Source: Clostridium sp. | Lineage (GTDB): Bacteria > Bacillota > Clostridia > Clostridiales > Clostridiaceae | Length of the DNA stretch: 41,017 bases | Reading direction: 5' to 3' | Assembly (NCBI RefSeq): GCF_021443865.1 | Contig: NZ_JABUTB010000018.1 | Span: 1 to 41,017, forward strand | Part shown: in pieces, positions 21,390-31,173 of the stretch | Layout of the letters: each line of letters begins with the position of its first letter | How positions within the stretch are numbered: the first letter of the stretch is position 1 | The notes under the pieces: generated by a model | Told to the model about the DNA's origin: nothing | The model's input: only the letters and a program-made list of their open reading frames with translations | Database searches by the model: none | Program-made: the position numbers and the translations under genes

Positions 21390-23092
21390 ATGGCTCTAAT
21401 CCTCCTATCATAATTAATAAACTTTTTAACAAAATCTCTTGGATTTTCTAAGTTAGCTTTTATAGCTAATTCATATAAAGAAGTTTCTTTTAAATTAGCC
21501 TCTGATATAACATTTTTGTCTGTTATAACATTGGCAGCAATATCATCTGCTAACTTTAAACCATTTGAAAATACTATTGCTCTATTAGTATATTCAAGCA
21601 TTAAATGCATGTCATGAGTAATCATTATAATTGTTACACCTTTTTGGTTTAATTCCTTTAAGAACTCCATAATTTCAGTGTAATGCTTAAAATCTTGACC
21701 TGCTGTTGGCTCATCTAATATAATTACTTCTGGATTTAATACTAATATAGATGCTATTGTTACACGTTTTTTCTGTCCAAAGCTCAGGGCTGAAATTGGC
21801 CAATTACGGAATTCATATAACCCACAAATTTTTAAAGTATTAAATACTCTTTCTTTAATTTCTTCTTCCTTTATTCCTCTTACTCTAAGACCTAATGCAA
21901 CTTCATCAAATATCATTGTTTTAGATATCATTTGGTTTGGATTTTGCAGTACAATACCAATTTTTTCAGCACGTTCTTTAATGGTTTCATTAAGTATGTT
22001 CTTACCATTAAATAATATCTCTCCCTCAGTTGGCTTATAAAAACCACAAATTAGCTTTGATATTGTAGATTTCCCAGCACCATTTCTTCCAACTATACTA
22101 AGCATTTCACCTTTATTAATTTTAAAAGAAATACCTTTTAATATTTCTCTATTTTTTTCATATCCAAATTTAACATTTTTTAATTCCAATAAAACTTCAT
22201 CTGATATTTCTGTACTTTCATCAAAAGCATCATTATACCAACCTTTTAACTTATCTTTACATTGCTCTAAATTTAATGTATTTATATGTTGTGGATTAAT
22301 ATTGGAATTCACGTCACAATTAGCATACTTTAAAGCTGTAATGTAAAGAGGTTCACGAATGCCAACCTCTGAAAGTATATTTGAGGCTAAAAGTTCTTTT
22401 GGTGCCATATCTGCTACTATTTCACCTTTATCTACAACAATTATTCTATCTACATCACAATGTAATACATCTTCTAGTCTATGCTCTATAATTATTATTG
22501 TTTTATTTGTCTTTGTTTTTATTTCATCAATTAATTCAATAGCATTTTTCCCCGTTGATGGATCTAAACTTGCAAGTGGCTCATCAAATAATAAAATATC
22601 CACATCCCCAACCATAACTCCTGCTAAAGTTACACGCTGTTTTTGTCCACCTGAAATACTATGGGGTGCTAAGTCCAAATGATTATCTATATCAACAATT
22701 TTAGAAGTTATCTTTACTTTTTCCTTCATTTTATCTTGTTCAATACAATCATTTTCTAGCTTAAAAGCAATATCCTCTGCTACAGTTAATCCAATAAATT
22801 GACTATCTGGATCTTGAAGAACTGTACCAACTGAATTAGATAATTCAAAAATACTCATATTTTTTGTTTCTTTTCCATTTATTTTTAAGCTACCTAAGAT
22901 ATTTCCTTTATATGAAAATGGTATTAATCCGTTTATGCAATTTGAAATTGTGCTTTTTCCTGATCCAGATGGTCCAACAATAAGAACTTTTTCACCTTCA
23001 TATATAGTTAAGTTTATATTATTTAATGTTGGCTTTGCTTGAGCTCTGTATTGGAAAGTAAAATTTTTGAACTCAATAACAGGTTTTTTCAT
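21386..23092 (-). CDS. ECF transporter ATPase with two ABC domains
   Basis: Two Walker A motifs (GPSGSGKST, GRNGAGKST), LLFDEPLASLDPST and IILDEPTAGQD. Confidence 0.93.
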   Translation of the reverse strand: MKKPVIEFKNFTFQYRAQAKPTLNNINLTIYEGEKVLIVGPSGSGKSTISNCINGLIPFSYKGNILGSLKINGKETKNMSIFELSNSVGTVLQDPDSQFIGLTVAEDIAFKLENDCIEQDKMKEKVKITSKIVDIDNHLDLAPHSISGGQKQRVTLAGVMVGDVDILLFDEPLASLDPSTGKNAIELIDEIKTKTNKTIIIIEHRLEDVLHCDVDRIIVVDKGEIVADMAPKELLASNILSEVGIREPLYITALKYANCDVNSNINPQHINTLNLEQCKDKLKGWYNDAFDESTEISDEVLLELKNVKFGYEKNREILKGISFKINKGEMLSIVGRNGAGKSTISKLICGFYKPTEGEILFNGKNILNETIKERAEKIGIVLQNPNQMISKTMIFDEVALGLRVRGIKEEEIKERVFNTLKICGLYEFRNWPISALSFGQKKRVTIASILVLNPEVIILDEPTAGQDFKHYTEIMEFLKELNQKGVTIIMITHDMHLMLEYTNRAIVFSNGLKLADDIAANVITDKNVISEANLKETSLYELAIKANLENPRDFVKKFINYDRRIRAI

Positions 23093-23242
23093 AGAAAATC
23101 TCCCTTTACAATTTAAATATAATATTAAAGATTTTATCTCCGACTTTAAATATTACTATATTTCCTTCAATATGTATACAAAAAAATAATATATATTACA
23201 TATAATTAATACATTATATTTATATATGTAAAAATAAAAAAT

Positions 23243-23276
23243 ACCAGAAACCTAAAGTCTCCAGTATTTTAATTGT
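23243..23276 (-). terminator. Terminator downstream of the UPF0397-like S component
   Basis: Minus strand AAAATACTGGAGAC-tttag-GTTTCTGGTATTTTTTATT. Confidence 0.65.
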
Positions 23277-23279
23277 ATT

Positions 23280-23831
23280 TTATTCTCTATCTAAACTTCC
23301 CTTTTTAACTCTAGTTTTTGAATAAGTATTAATTAGAAAAGTTCCTAGAATTCCAACTGTAATAGAATTAGAAATAGCAGCTATTATACCTTGTAAGTAA
23401 ACCTTATTAATTGGTTCTGCATAAATAATAACATCTAATGTAGGTGCAATTATAATCCATGCAAGTATGTTAGCAGCTACTTGATAAATATTAAATATAA
23501 TAATTTCCTTCTTTTGAAATTCACCATCATTAACCTTTAGCTTATTCCAACCTAATCCTAGTATTAAACCTACTCCAGCAGAAGCTATAACCCAACTAAA
23601 CCAAGGTGATCCATAGAATACTAAATCCTTTAATGCGTGACCTATAAATCCTATAGATAAACCTGCTATTGGTCCATATAAAACTGCCATTAAAGCTAAG
23701 AATGCATAACTTGTTTCAATATTGGTATTTGGTATTCCTGATGGAATAGAACCAAAACGTCCCAATATCATAAATACTGCTGCTCCTATTCCTATTGCAA
23801 CTATAGTTTTAATAGATAAATCCTTTTTCAT
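23280..23831 (-). CDS. ECF transporter S component (UPF0397-like)
   Basis: [64 protein letters not shown]. Confidence 0.88.
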   Translation of the reverse strand: MKKDLSIKTIVAIGIGAAVFMILGRFGSIPSGIPNTNIETSYAFLALMAVLYGPIAGLSIGFIGHALKDLVFYGSPWFSWVIASAGVGLILGLGWNKLKVNDGEFQKKEIIIFNIYQVAANILAWIIIAPTLDVIIYAEPINKVYLQGIIAAISNSITVGILGTFLINTYSKTRVKKGSLDRE

Positions 23832-23850
23832 TTTAATTCCTCCCTATATC

Positions 23851-24012
23851 TTAGGTGCTTTTTCTACCGACATTAGTCCATAAGCTACCAAATCTAATGT
23901 CTAAAGTATCAATTGTACCCGTTACATAATCATTTTCCTTTGTTACTTCATTTAGTCTCTTCCTTAGTACAAATACATTAAAAGTATATAATTCGAATAG
24001 TGATAAAGTCAA
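23851..24012 (-). pseudogene. Possible remnant of a SAM hydroxide adenosyltransferase (DUF62) gene
   Basis: Open frame ending ...LRKRLNEVTKENDYVTGTIDTLDIRFGSLWTNVGRKST*; the RFGSLWTN segment resembles the DUF62 'RFGNxxTNI' region. No ATG; flanking domains missing. Confidence 0.45.
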
Positions 24013-24080
24013 TACATTTTACACCCGTAAATATTACTATATTTATACTATTATTAATTCAATTTATTATAACCATAAAT

Positions 24081-24128
24081 AAAGGATAGTAAATTATCTA
24101 ATAAAAATCAGATAATTTACTATCCTTT
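24081..24128 (-). terminator. Perfect 19-bp hairpin overlapping the 3' end of the nuclease-family gene
   Basis: AAAGGATAGTAAATTATCT-aataaaaatc-AGATAATTTACTATCCTTT; contains the TAG stop at 24120-24122. Confidence 0.75.
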
Positions 24129-24908
24129 TGAATCTATAATTTCTAATTCAGCACTTACAGGATAATGATCAGAAGGATATTTCCCCTTCTTGTTATAATA
24201 TATTATTTCACTTTTTTTAACATTAAATTCTTCTGTAACAAAAATATAATCAATATGAAGTCCTTTTTGATTTCCTTTAAACTTACTTAAAGTAGACATA
24301 GAATAAATTTCTTTCTTGTTTGCTTGGACAGTTATAAATTTTTTTGCACCATATTTGCCTTCACAGAACTCTTTAATAGCCTTACTATTTGGACTAGCAT
24401 TAAAATCTCCCATTAATATGGCTGGATAATCATCTTTTTCATGTTTACTTTCCATATACTCACATATTTTTCTTAATCCATATTCTCTTGCTTTGGCCAA
24501 TAAAAAATCTAAATGAGTATTGTATACTCTAATAATATTTCCATCCTCTAATTCTATTAAAGCTGTAGTACAAATTCTAGGATATACAGAATACCATATA
24601 GAACTTCCTATTTTATCTGGTTTATCCGATAACCAAAAAGTATTGTAGTCAAGAATTCTATGTCTTGTAGAAACTAAAATATCATTTCTTTCTATAAAGT
24701 ACTTTTCACTTCTTGGATTTCCTACAAAATTATAATTAGATATTTCTGAAGTAAGATCTTTATACATTTTATTATTTAATTCTTGAACTCCAATTATATC
24801 AAAATCATTATTATTTATAACTTCATATACTATTTCTTTTCTCTTATTCCATCTATTATTAATGTCCAATGGAAAATCTGTCCTTAAATTAAAGGTCATT
24901 ACCTTCAT
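24120..24908 (-). CDS. Endonuclease/exonuclease/phosphatase family protein
   Basis: MKVMTFNLRTDF...DIIGVQEL...RVYNTHLDF...AILMGDFNASPNS...HIDYIFV...PSDHYPVSAELE. Confidence 0.93.
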   Translation of the reverse strand: MKVMTFNLRTDFPLDINNRWNKRKEIVYEVINNNDFDIIGVQELNNKMYKDLTSEISNYNFVGNPRSEKYFIERNDILVSTRHRILDYNTFWLSDKPDKIGSSIWYSVYPRICTTALIELEDGNIIRVYNTHLDFLLAKAREYGLRKICEYMESKHEKDDYPAILMGDFNASPNSKAIKEFCEGKYGAKKFITVQANKKEIYSMSTLSKFKGNQKGLHIDYIFVTEEFNVKKSEIIYYNKKGKYPSDHYPVSAELEIIDSKG

Positions 24909-24936
24909 AAATATTCCCTCTTTTTATAATTGCATT

Positions 24937-25458
24937 TTATTTTACAGAAACATGTGAAATTTTCTCTCTAATTTTTATCTTATTTAAAGAGTAACCAACT
25001 ACTACAAATATTATACCACTTACTAAAGGTTGTATTAATTCTAAATATAAAGTTATAAGTGGAGCAATAAAGTTTCCTGAAATAATAGCTCCTGCTAAAT
25101 AATATCCAAGGCATCCTACAATTCCTGCAATAAATACAGCTAAAATATTTCGTCTACAAATTATATTATCTGCTTTAGATGTAAAAAATAATACCATTGT
25201 AGGTTTAATAATTATGGTTGGTATAGCCCAAAGGATACCACCTGTTAAAGTGTCTGCAAGAGCACCACCAAGTCCTGCTGCTACCATTGCATATGGTGTA
25301 GGTAAAAGTACTGCAGCTAAATATATAAGTGTATCTCCTAAATGAATGTATCCACCATTAAAACCTGTTGGTATATGAAAAAAGGCAATTGTTATACATA
25401 TCATTGCCGCAAAAATTGCTGTTAATACAATATTCCTTGTTTTATTACTTGTGTTCAT
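24937..25458 (-). CDS. ECF transporter S component, probably for vitamin B6 by context
   Basis: FFHIPTGFNGGYIHLGDTLIYLAAVLLPTPYAMVAAGLGGALADTLTGG; start overlaps the 3' end of the pyridoxine kinase gene. Confidence 0.8.
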   Translation of the reverse strand: MNTSNKTRNIVLTAIFAAMICITIAFFHIPTGFNGGYIHLGDTLIYLAAVLLPTPYAMVAAGLGGALADTLTGGILWAIPTIIIKPTMVLFFTSKADNIICRRNILAVFIAGIVGCLGYYLAGAIISGNFIAPLITLYLELIQPLVSGIIFVVVGYSLNKIKIREKISHVSVK

Positions 25459-26284
25459 TTATTAAAATCAACTCCTTTAAAAACAGCTCAAACATAATTC
25501 CCTCTTTTGGATTAGTATTAAACTTAGATGTAAAATTTATAGCATTACATATAAATTCAGTTGCATGTTTAACTGAATAATTTAAATCATGACCATTTAA
25601 AAGTAAACCTGTAATTATTGAAGTAAAAATATCACCAGTTCCACTATAAGATTCATTATTAAATTCTGCTTCTATAATAAAATCTTTATCTTCATCCCTA
25701 TTGTAAGCATAATTATAAATTTTATTTTCTCTAATAATACCTGTTATTATTACTTGCTTAGGCCCCATACTAGATATCTTTCTAGCTATTTTCTTTACTT
25801 TTTCACTGCTAGTTTTATATTTATCATATACTTCATCTGTTAAAATACAAGCTTCTGTTAAATTAGGTGTAACTAGGTCTGCTACAGAAACTAACTTTTT
25901 CATTTTTCTACACATTCCCTCTGTAAAGGTATCATATATACTTCCATTATCACCCATAACGGGATCAACAATAATTAACGCATCTTTCTTTTCTTTAACA
26001 AAATCTAATACTATATCTATTTGTCTTTCTGACCCTAAAAATCCACTATAAATACAATCAAAATTAAACCCTAGTTCCTTCCAAGTCTCTTTGTATTTAA
26101 TCATTTCATCAGTAATATCTAGAAAAGTAAATTTTTCAAATTCTGTTTGAGAAGATAATACTGCTGTTGGAAAAGGACAGCATTGCACTCCTAATGCTGA
26201 TAAAATCGGTATTGCTACTGTTAAGGAGCACCTTCCTATTCCTGATAAATCATTTATTGTTGCTACTTTTTTAACTTCATTCAT
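25445..26284 (-). CDS. Pyridoxal/pyridoxamine kinase
   Basis: ATINDLSGIGRCSLTVAIPILSALGVQCCPFPTAVLSSQTEF...VDPVMGDNG...SYSGTGDIFTSI. Confidence 0.9.
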   Translation of the reverse strand: MNEVKKVATINDLSGIGRCSLTVAIPILSALGVQCCPFPTAVLSSQTEFEKFTFLDITDEMIKYKETWKELGFNFDCIYSGFLGSERQIDIVLDFVKEKKDALIIVDPVMGDNGSIYDTFTEGMCRKMKKLVSVADLVTPNLTEACILTDEVYDKYKTSSEKVKKIARKISSMGPKQVIITGIIRENKIYNYAYNRDEDKDFIIEAEFNNESYSGTGDIFTSIITGLLLNGHDLNYSVKHATEFICNAINFTSKFNTNPKEGIMFELFLKELILINEHK

Positions 26285-26372
26285 AAGTGCACCTACTTCT
26301 AAAAGTTATTTACTTTATAATAATCCAAGATTTTCATTTTGTCCATTGTATCGGTACAATTATTAAAGCATT

Positions 26373-26397
26373 AAAAAAACTCCTTTCGGAGTTTTTT
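26373..26397 (-). terminator. Terminator downstream of htpG
   Basis: AAAAAAACTCC-TTTC-GGAGTTTTTTT, same core as the hairpin at 11955. Confidence 0.85.
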
Positions 26398-26424
26398 TAT
26401 TCAAGATATTATAAATAATATAAT

Positions 26425-28281
26425 TTATAATCCAATAACTATATTCAATAATTTATTGCTTCTATCTATGAAGTTATCCATTTCTTCCGAAGATAATTCT
26501 TTGTTAGATAATAAAGCAAGATCAAGTATATAATTACAAATTAAATTTACTTTTTCTTCTTTTCCTTCTAAATCAATTGAAGCTATTTTCTTAATAATTG
26601 GGTTATTATTATTAATAACTAAAGTTCTTTCTTCTTTAAACATATCTGGCATATCCATGCCACCAAACATCTTACTCATTTCAATCATTCTTCTTGACTG
26701 TTCTGAAACTAATATCATAGCTGGTGTTTCAGTATTTTTTAAGCTTTCTACTTTAACTTCTTTTACTCCATTAGAAATAACTTCATTAAATAGATTCTTT
26801 ATTTTTTCATTTAAATCCTTTAAGTCTTCTGTATCATTATTCTTTAATGTTTCAGATATATCAGAGTCTATTCTTGCAAAGGTAACCCCTGTTTCCTTAG
26901 CTTCTAAAAAGCTTATAAAATGATTGTCTAATGAACAATCTAGCACTAAAGCATCTAAGTTTGCTTCTTTAAACATTTTAATATATTGAGATTGTTGCTT
27001 CTCATCAGTTACATAAAATACTTTATTTTCATGTTTTTCTTTATTTTCTTCAAGGTATTCCTTTAAAGTTATATATTCACCATTTAATCTTTTAAATATA
27101 ATAATATCTTTTATTTTTTCATAAAAACTTTCATCTCTTAGGCAACCATATTTAACAAATATTTGGATGTCCTTCCAGAAACCATTAAAGTTATCTCTTT
27201 CATTTTTATAAAGACTTACCAATTTATCTGCTACTTTTTTTACTATATGTTTAGAAATTTTAATAACATCCTTATCTTTTTGAAGGAAGCTTCTAGAAAC
27301 ATTTAAAGGTAAATCTGGGCAATCTATTGTACCCTTTAATAAAAGTAAAAATTCTGGTATAACTTCTTTTATATTATCAGCTACAAAAACTTGATTATTA
27401 TATAACTTAACTTGACCTTCTGTAGCTTCTAATTCATGCTTTAATTTAGGGAAATATAATATTCCTTTTAAATTAAATGGATAATCTACATTTAAATGAA
27501 TCCAAAATAAAGGATCATTAAAATCTAAGAACACTTTTTTATAAAAATCTTTGTATTCCTCATCTGTACAATCCTTTGGAGATTTCATCCAAAGTGGTGT
27601 TGTATCATTTAATGGTTTCCTATCCTCTTCTTTTACCTCTTTACCCTCTTCTTCTAAATATATTTCTGTTGGTAAGAAAGAACAGTATTTTTCTATAATT
27701 TCTCTAACCTTATATACTTCTAAAAATTCTTTACTATCTTCATCTATAAATAGAGTTATAGTAGTTCCTCTTACTTTTCTATCTTCAGATGGGTATATTT
27801 CATATTCAGTTCCACCATCACAAATCCAAGTTACAGCTTCTGCTCCTTCTAAATATGACAGTGTATCAATTTGAACTCTTTTTGCTACCATAAAAGCAGA
27901 ATAAAAACCTAAACCAAAGTGTCCTATTATATCCTTATCTTCATTTATTTTATCTTTGTATTTGCTTATAAAGTCTTCAGCTCCAGAAAAGGCAACTTGG
28001 TTGATATATTTTTTTACTTCTTCCTCAGTCATTCCAATACCATTGTCAATAAACTTTAATGTTCCATTTTCCTTATTAACTGAAACTAAGATTTTATATT
28101 GCTCATCTTCATTTACTTTTGCTTCCCCTAAGGTACTTAATCTTTTTAATTTACTTATTGCATCACATCCATTACTAATAAGCTCCCTAATAAAAATATC
28201 TTTATCAGAATATAACCATTTCTTTATAATAGGGAAAATATTTTCAGTATGAATTGATATATTTCCTTTATTTCTCTCCAT
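26425..28281 (-). CDS. htpG: Chaperone HtpG (Hsp90)
   Basis: FIRELISNGCDAISKLKRLS, FIDNGIGMT, GHFGLGFYSAFMVA, LPLNVSRSFLQKDK. Confidence 0.96.
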   Translation of the reverse strand: MERNKGNISIHTENIFPIIKKWLYSDKDIFIRELISNGCDAISKLKRLSTLGEAKVNEDEQYKILVSVNKENGTLKFIDNGIGMTEEEVKKYINQVAFSGAEDFISKYKDKINEDKDIIGHFGLGFYSAFMVAKRVQIDTLSYLEGAEAVTWICDGGTEYEIYPSEDRKVRGTTITLFIDEDSKEFLEVYKVREIIEKYCSFLPTEIYLEEEGKEVKEEDRKPLNDTTPLWMKSPKDCTDEEYKDFYKKVFLDFNDPLFWIHLNVDYPFNLKGILYFPKLKHELEATEGQVKLYNNQVFVADNIKEVIPEFLLLLKGTIDCPDLPLNVSRSFLQKDKDVIKISKHIVKKVADKLVSLYKNERDNFNGFWKDIQIFVKYGCLRDESFYEKIKDIIIFKRLNGEYITLKEYLEENKEKHENKVFYVTDEKQQSQYIKMFKEANLDALVLDCSLDNHFISFLEAKETGVTFARIDSDISETLKNNDTEDLKDLNEKIKNLFNEVISNGVKEVKVESLKNTETPAMILVSEQSRRMIEMSKMFGGMDMPDMFKEERTLVINNNNPIIKKIASIDLEGKEEKVNLICNYILDLALLSNKELSSEEMDNFIDRSNKLLNIVIGL

Positions 28282-28418
28282 AAAAATCCCTCCTCTTACA
28301 ACAAAATATTTTATTTAAATAAATATTATATGTCAATATTTACTATAATTCATTTTATCCTTATTTTAGTTTTTATCTTAAAATAAATAAACAAATTTCA
28401 ACATATTAAAGTAAAGCT

Positions 28419-29831
28419 TTAAATCTCTATTATTTCAATATTTTCATTTTCTATTCCAATTACAGTTAAATTATTTTTTAGATATTCTTCTATTAACGCC
28501 TTTACTTCTATAGTAATAATTTCTCCTGGACAAACTATTGGAATTCCTGGTGGATATGGTATTATAAAGCTTTTAGATATTTTACCTATGGACTCATTAA
28601 TTGAAACTTTATTATAGTTTAAATTTAATACTTCAAAAGGTTCTAAAACTTTATTTGGTAATATACTTTTATATATATAAATTTCTTCTACTGAAGCTAT
28701 ATTATTCATATCTAGTTCCTTTATTACACAATATAGTTTTTCAAGATCACTATTATTATTACAAGGTGATAAAATTAATACTAATCCCTTAGAAAAGCTC
28801 ATTTCTGATTGAATCTTTTTTTCTTTTAAATAATCTAAAAGCTTATGACCACTATATCCATCCTCTAAAGTAATTAAATATCTACTTTTATCTATTTTAT
28901 AATTATCATCTATTTTAATATTACTTACTATATTAATTTTATTAAGAGAATTTATTCTATCCTTCCAAAACTCCGCTCTTTCAATAAGCTTATCATAATC
29001 CTCTTCACCATAATTATCTAAGTAATATCTGCCATAATCTAATGATGCCATAATTAAATATGATGGTGATGTAGTCATAAATGCTTTTATATAAAAGTCA
29101 ATGTTTTTATCATCGCTATTTACTAATAAAAATCCTCCTTGAGTAAGACTTGGCAAGGTTTTATGTGCACTTAACACTACATAATCACCTAGTTTAGCTA
29201 AAGATTTAGGTAATTCTTTACTTACTCCAAAATGAGCTCCATGAGCACTATCTATTATTACCTTTAGTCCCTTTTTCTTAAGTTCTCCTATTATTTCATC
29301 TATTTCATAATAAACACCAAAATAATTAGGATTAGTTAATATAATTCCCTTTGGATTTTTAGATTTATTAAGAGCTTTAATTATTTCTTCTTTCCTAGAA
29401 GGTAAAAATATACCTAATTCTTTCTCTATAACAGCCTCAATATAAACTACTTTTAATTTTCTTAAAATAAGAGCATTATAAATTGATTTATGGCAATTTC
29501 TCTCTACTAATACCTCATCCCCCTCATTAAAAGCAGAAAAAATTGATGCTAAATTCCCACTGGTGCTTCCATTTACAAGAAAGTATGCTTTTTTTACTCC
29601 ATAAGTCTTAGCTAAAAGCTCCTGTGCATCTTTTATTACTCCCTCTGGGCAATGTAAATTATCTAGGTTACCAACCTCTGTAATATCTAAATCTCCTAAA
29701 GCTTCTTTAAAACTTTTTCCTAAGGAATCTCTTAAAAAGCCTTTACCACTTTTATTTCCTGGCATTGATAAAATTAAGTTCTCTTCTTTATGGTATTTTA
29801 ATAATTCTTCCAATAAAGGTGCTTTATTCAT
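28419..29831 (-). CDS. Orn/Lys/Arg decarboxylase-family PLP enzyme
   Basis: FLVNGSTSGNLASIFSAF, IDSAHGAHFG, SAHKTLPSLTQGGFLL, IPYPPGIPIVCPGE. Start probably MNKAPLLE. Confidence 0.9.
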   Translation of the reverse strand: MNKAPLLEELLKYHKEENLILSMPGNKSGKGFLRDSLGKSFKEALGDLDITEVGNLDNLHCPEGVIKDAQELLAKTYGVKKAYFLVNGSTSGNLASIFSAFNEGDEVLVERNCHKSIYNALILRKLKVVYIEAVIEKELGIFLPSRKEEIIKALNKSKNPKGIILTNPNYFGVYYEIDEIIGELKKKGLKVIIDSAHGAHFGVSKELPKSLAKLGDYVVLSAHKTLPSLTQGGFLLVNSDDKNIDFYIKAFMTTSPSYLIMASLDYGRYYLDNYGEEDYDKLIERAEFWKDRINSLNKINIVSNIKIDDNYKIDKSRYLITLEDGYSGHKLLDYLKEKKIQSEMSFSKGLVLILSPCNNNSDLEKLYCVIKELDMNNIASVEEIYIYKSILPNKVLEPFEVLNLNYNKVSINESIGKISKSFIIPYPPGIPIVCPGEIITIEVKALIEEYLKNNLTVIGIENENIEIIEI

Positions 29832-29868
29832 TACTATCTTCCTTTTCATATTAATACGCTCTAATATT

Positions 29869-31086
29869 TTAATTACTTATTACTTCTATAGATTTATATT
29901 TAAAGACTTTCTTAACTACCTCTAAAATATACTTCTTATCCATATTTATAAGATTATTAAACTCTTCAGAATATAATTTATAATCACCAAACATTGTATT
30001 ATATGTAGATAATTCCTTTGCCAAAATTATATTTTGTTCTTCTCTAAACCATCTTCTTAGCTTCATAGACTTTATAAAATCTCTTATATCTTCTTCAGTT
30101 ACTACATTTTCAAACTTATCTATCTCTTTTATACATTTGTTTATTAATTCTAAGGATTTGTCTAAATTCTCCTTTGAGGTACTATAGGTTATTTTATAAA
30201 GCTTTATATACTTTTCATAAGAAATCTTTGTTAAAACATCATATACAAGTCCATTTTTAGTTCTTAATGTATCAAACAATAATGAATTAACTCCTTCACC
30301 AAAGTATTCATTAAATATTCTTAATGCTTTTATTTCTTCATAATTCAATTCATCTATAGGAAAAATCATTTGAACTTTACAGCTATTAATTCCATCTCTA
30401 TTATTTTTATATACTCCAAAAGTATCTTTATCATAAATAATTTCTTCATTTTTTCCTTCATAAGAGGAATTTTCCCAAGCTTCAAAATACCTTTCAATTA
30501 TACCTTTAACCTCTTCAAACTCTAATGAGGAAACAACTGCAATAGAGGTTTTATTGGGCAAATAATTTTCTTTATAAAATTTCTTAATATGCTCTAAATT
30601 AATTTGTTGCAAATCTTTAGTTGTACCTATAATAGGATATTTTATCCTTCTTTTTTTGAAACTATTTAAAAACAGCTTATCTTCACAAAATTGCTCTAAT
30701 TCCTCATCCCATTCCTTTAATTCTTCACTTATAACCTTCATTTCCTCTTGAAAGCCTTCACTTGAGAAAGTAGGGTTTAAAATTATATCACAAAAAATTT
30801 CTGTTGCTCTTTCAAAATCTTCATTTAACATAGTTCCATAGTAAATAACATAAGGAAAATTAGTCATAGCATTTTGAAAGCCAAAAATTTTGCTTAAATC
30901 TTTATTTATCTCCTGCTCTGTTCTGTTTTTTGTACCCTTATATACCATATGTTCTGTGGCATGAGCAACTCCTAATAAATCTTTTTCCCTGCAAGCTCCT
31001 GCATCTAAAGATATTGATATTGAAGTTAAGTTAGATGTTGTTTTCTTATATATAAGTTTTATTTTATTTTTTAATGTAAATTTCAT
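29869..31086 (-). CDS. M16 family zinc metallopeptidase
   Basis: GVAHATEHMVYKG (HxxEH) with downstream EEMKVISEEL; GGAGGT SD before MKFTLKNKIKLIYKK. Confidence 0.9.
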   Translation of the reverse strand: MKFTLKNKIKLIYKKTTSNLTSISISLDAGACREKDLLGVAHATEHMVYKGTKNRTEQEINKDLSKIFGFQNAMTNFPYVIYYGTMLNEDFERATEIFCDIILNPTFSSEGFQEEMKVISEELKEWDEELEQFCEDKLFLNSFKKRRIKYPIIGTTKDLQQINLEHIKKFYKENYLPNKTSIAVVSSLEFEEVKGIIERYFEAWENSSYEGKNEEIIYDKDTFGVYKNNRDGINSCKVQMIFPIDELNYEEIKALRIFNEYFGEGVNSLLFDTLRTKNGLVYDVLTKISYEKYIKLYKITYSTSKENLDKSLELINKCIKEIDKFENVVTEEDIRDFIKSMKLRRWFREEQNIILAKELSTYNTMFGDYKLYSEEFNNLINMDKKYILEVVKKVFKYKSIEVISN

Positions 31087-31129
31087 TTTAACCTCCAAAA
31101 CTTATTCTTCTTATTATTGTAATATAAAA

Positions 31130-31161
31130 GGCTGGTATCTGAACATAAGCAAATACCAACC
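31130..31161 (-). terminator. Hairpin between scfB and the M16 peptidase gene
   Basis: GGCTGGTAT...ATACCAACC; the single C/A mismatch on plus is a G-U wobble in the minus-strand RNA. Confidence 0.5.
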
Positions 31162-31173
31162 CTTATATTTATA

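Noticed and set aside
23832-24080. Riboswitch-like leader upstream of the UPF0397-like ECF S gene
   Set aside because: Has an 8-bp stem GACATTAG/CTAATGTC, but no consensus I know (TPP, FMN, cobalamin, preQ1, SAM, THF, T-box) fits, and the same bases translate into a DUF62-like fragment, so a pseudogene remnant is preferred.
11955-26397. Identical terminator cores AAAAAACTCC-TTTC-GGAGTTTTTT at 11955 and 26373 as a repeat family
   Set aside because: Short, canonical bidirectional terminators; identity over so few bases is expected by convergence.
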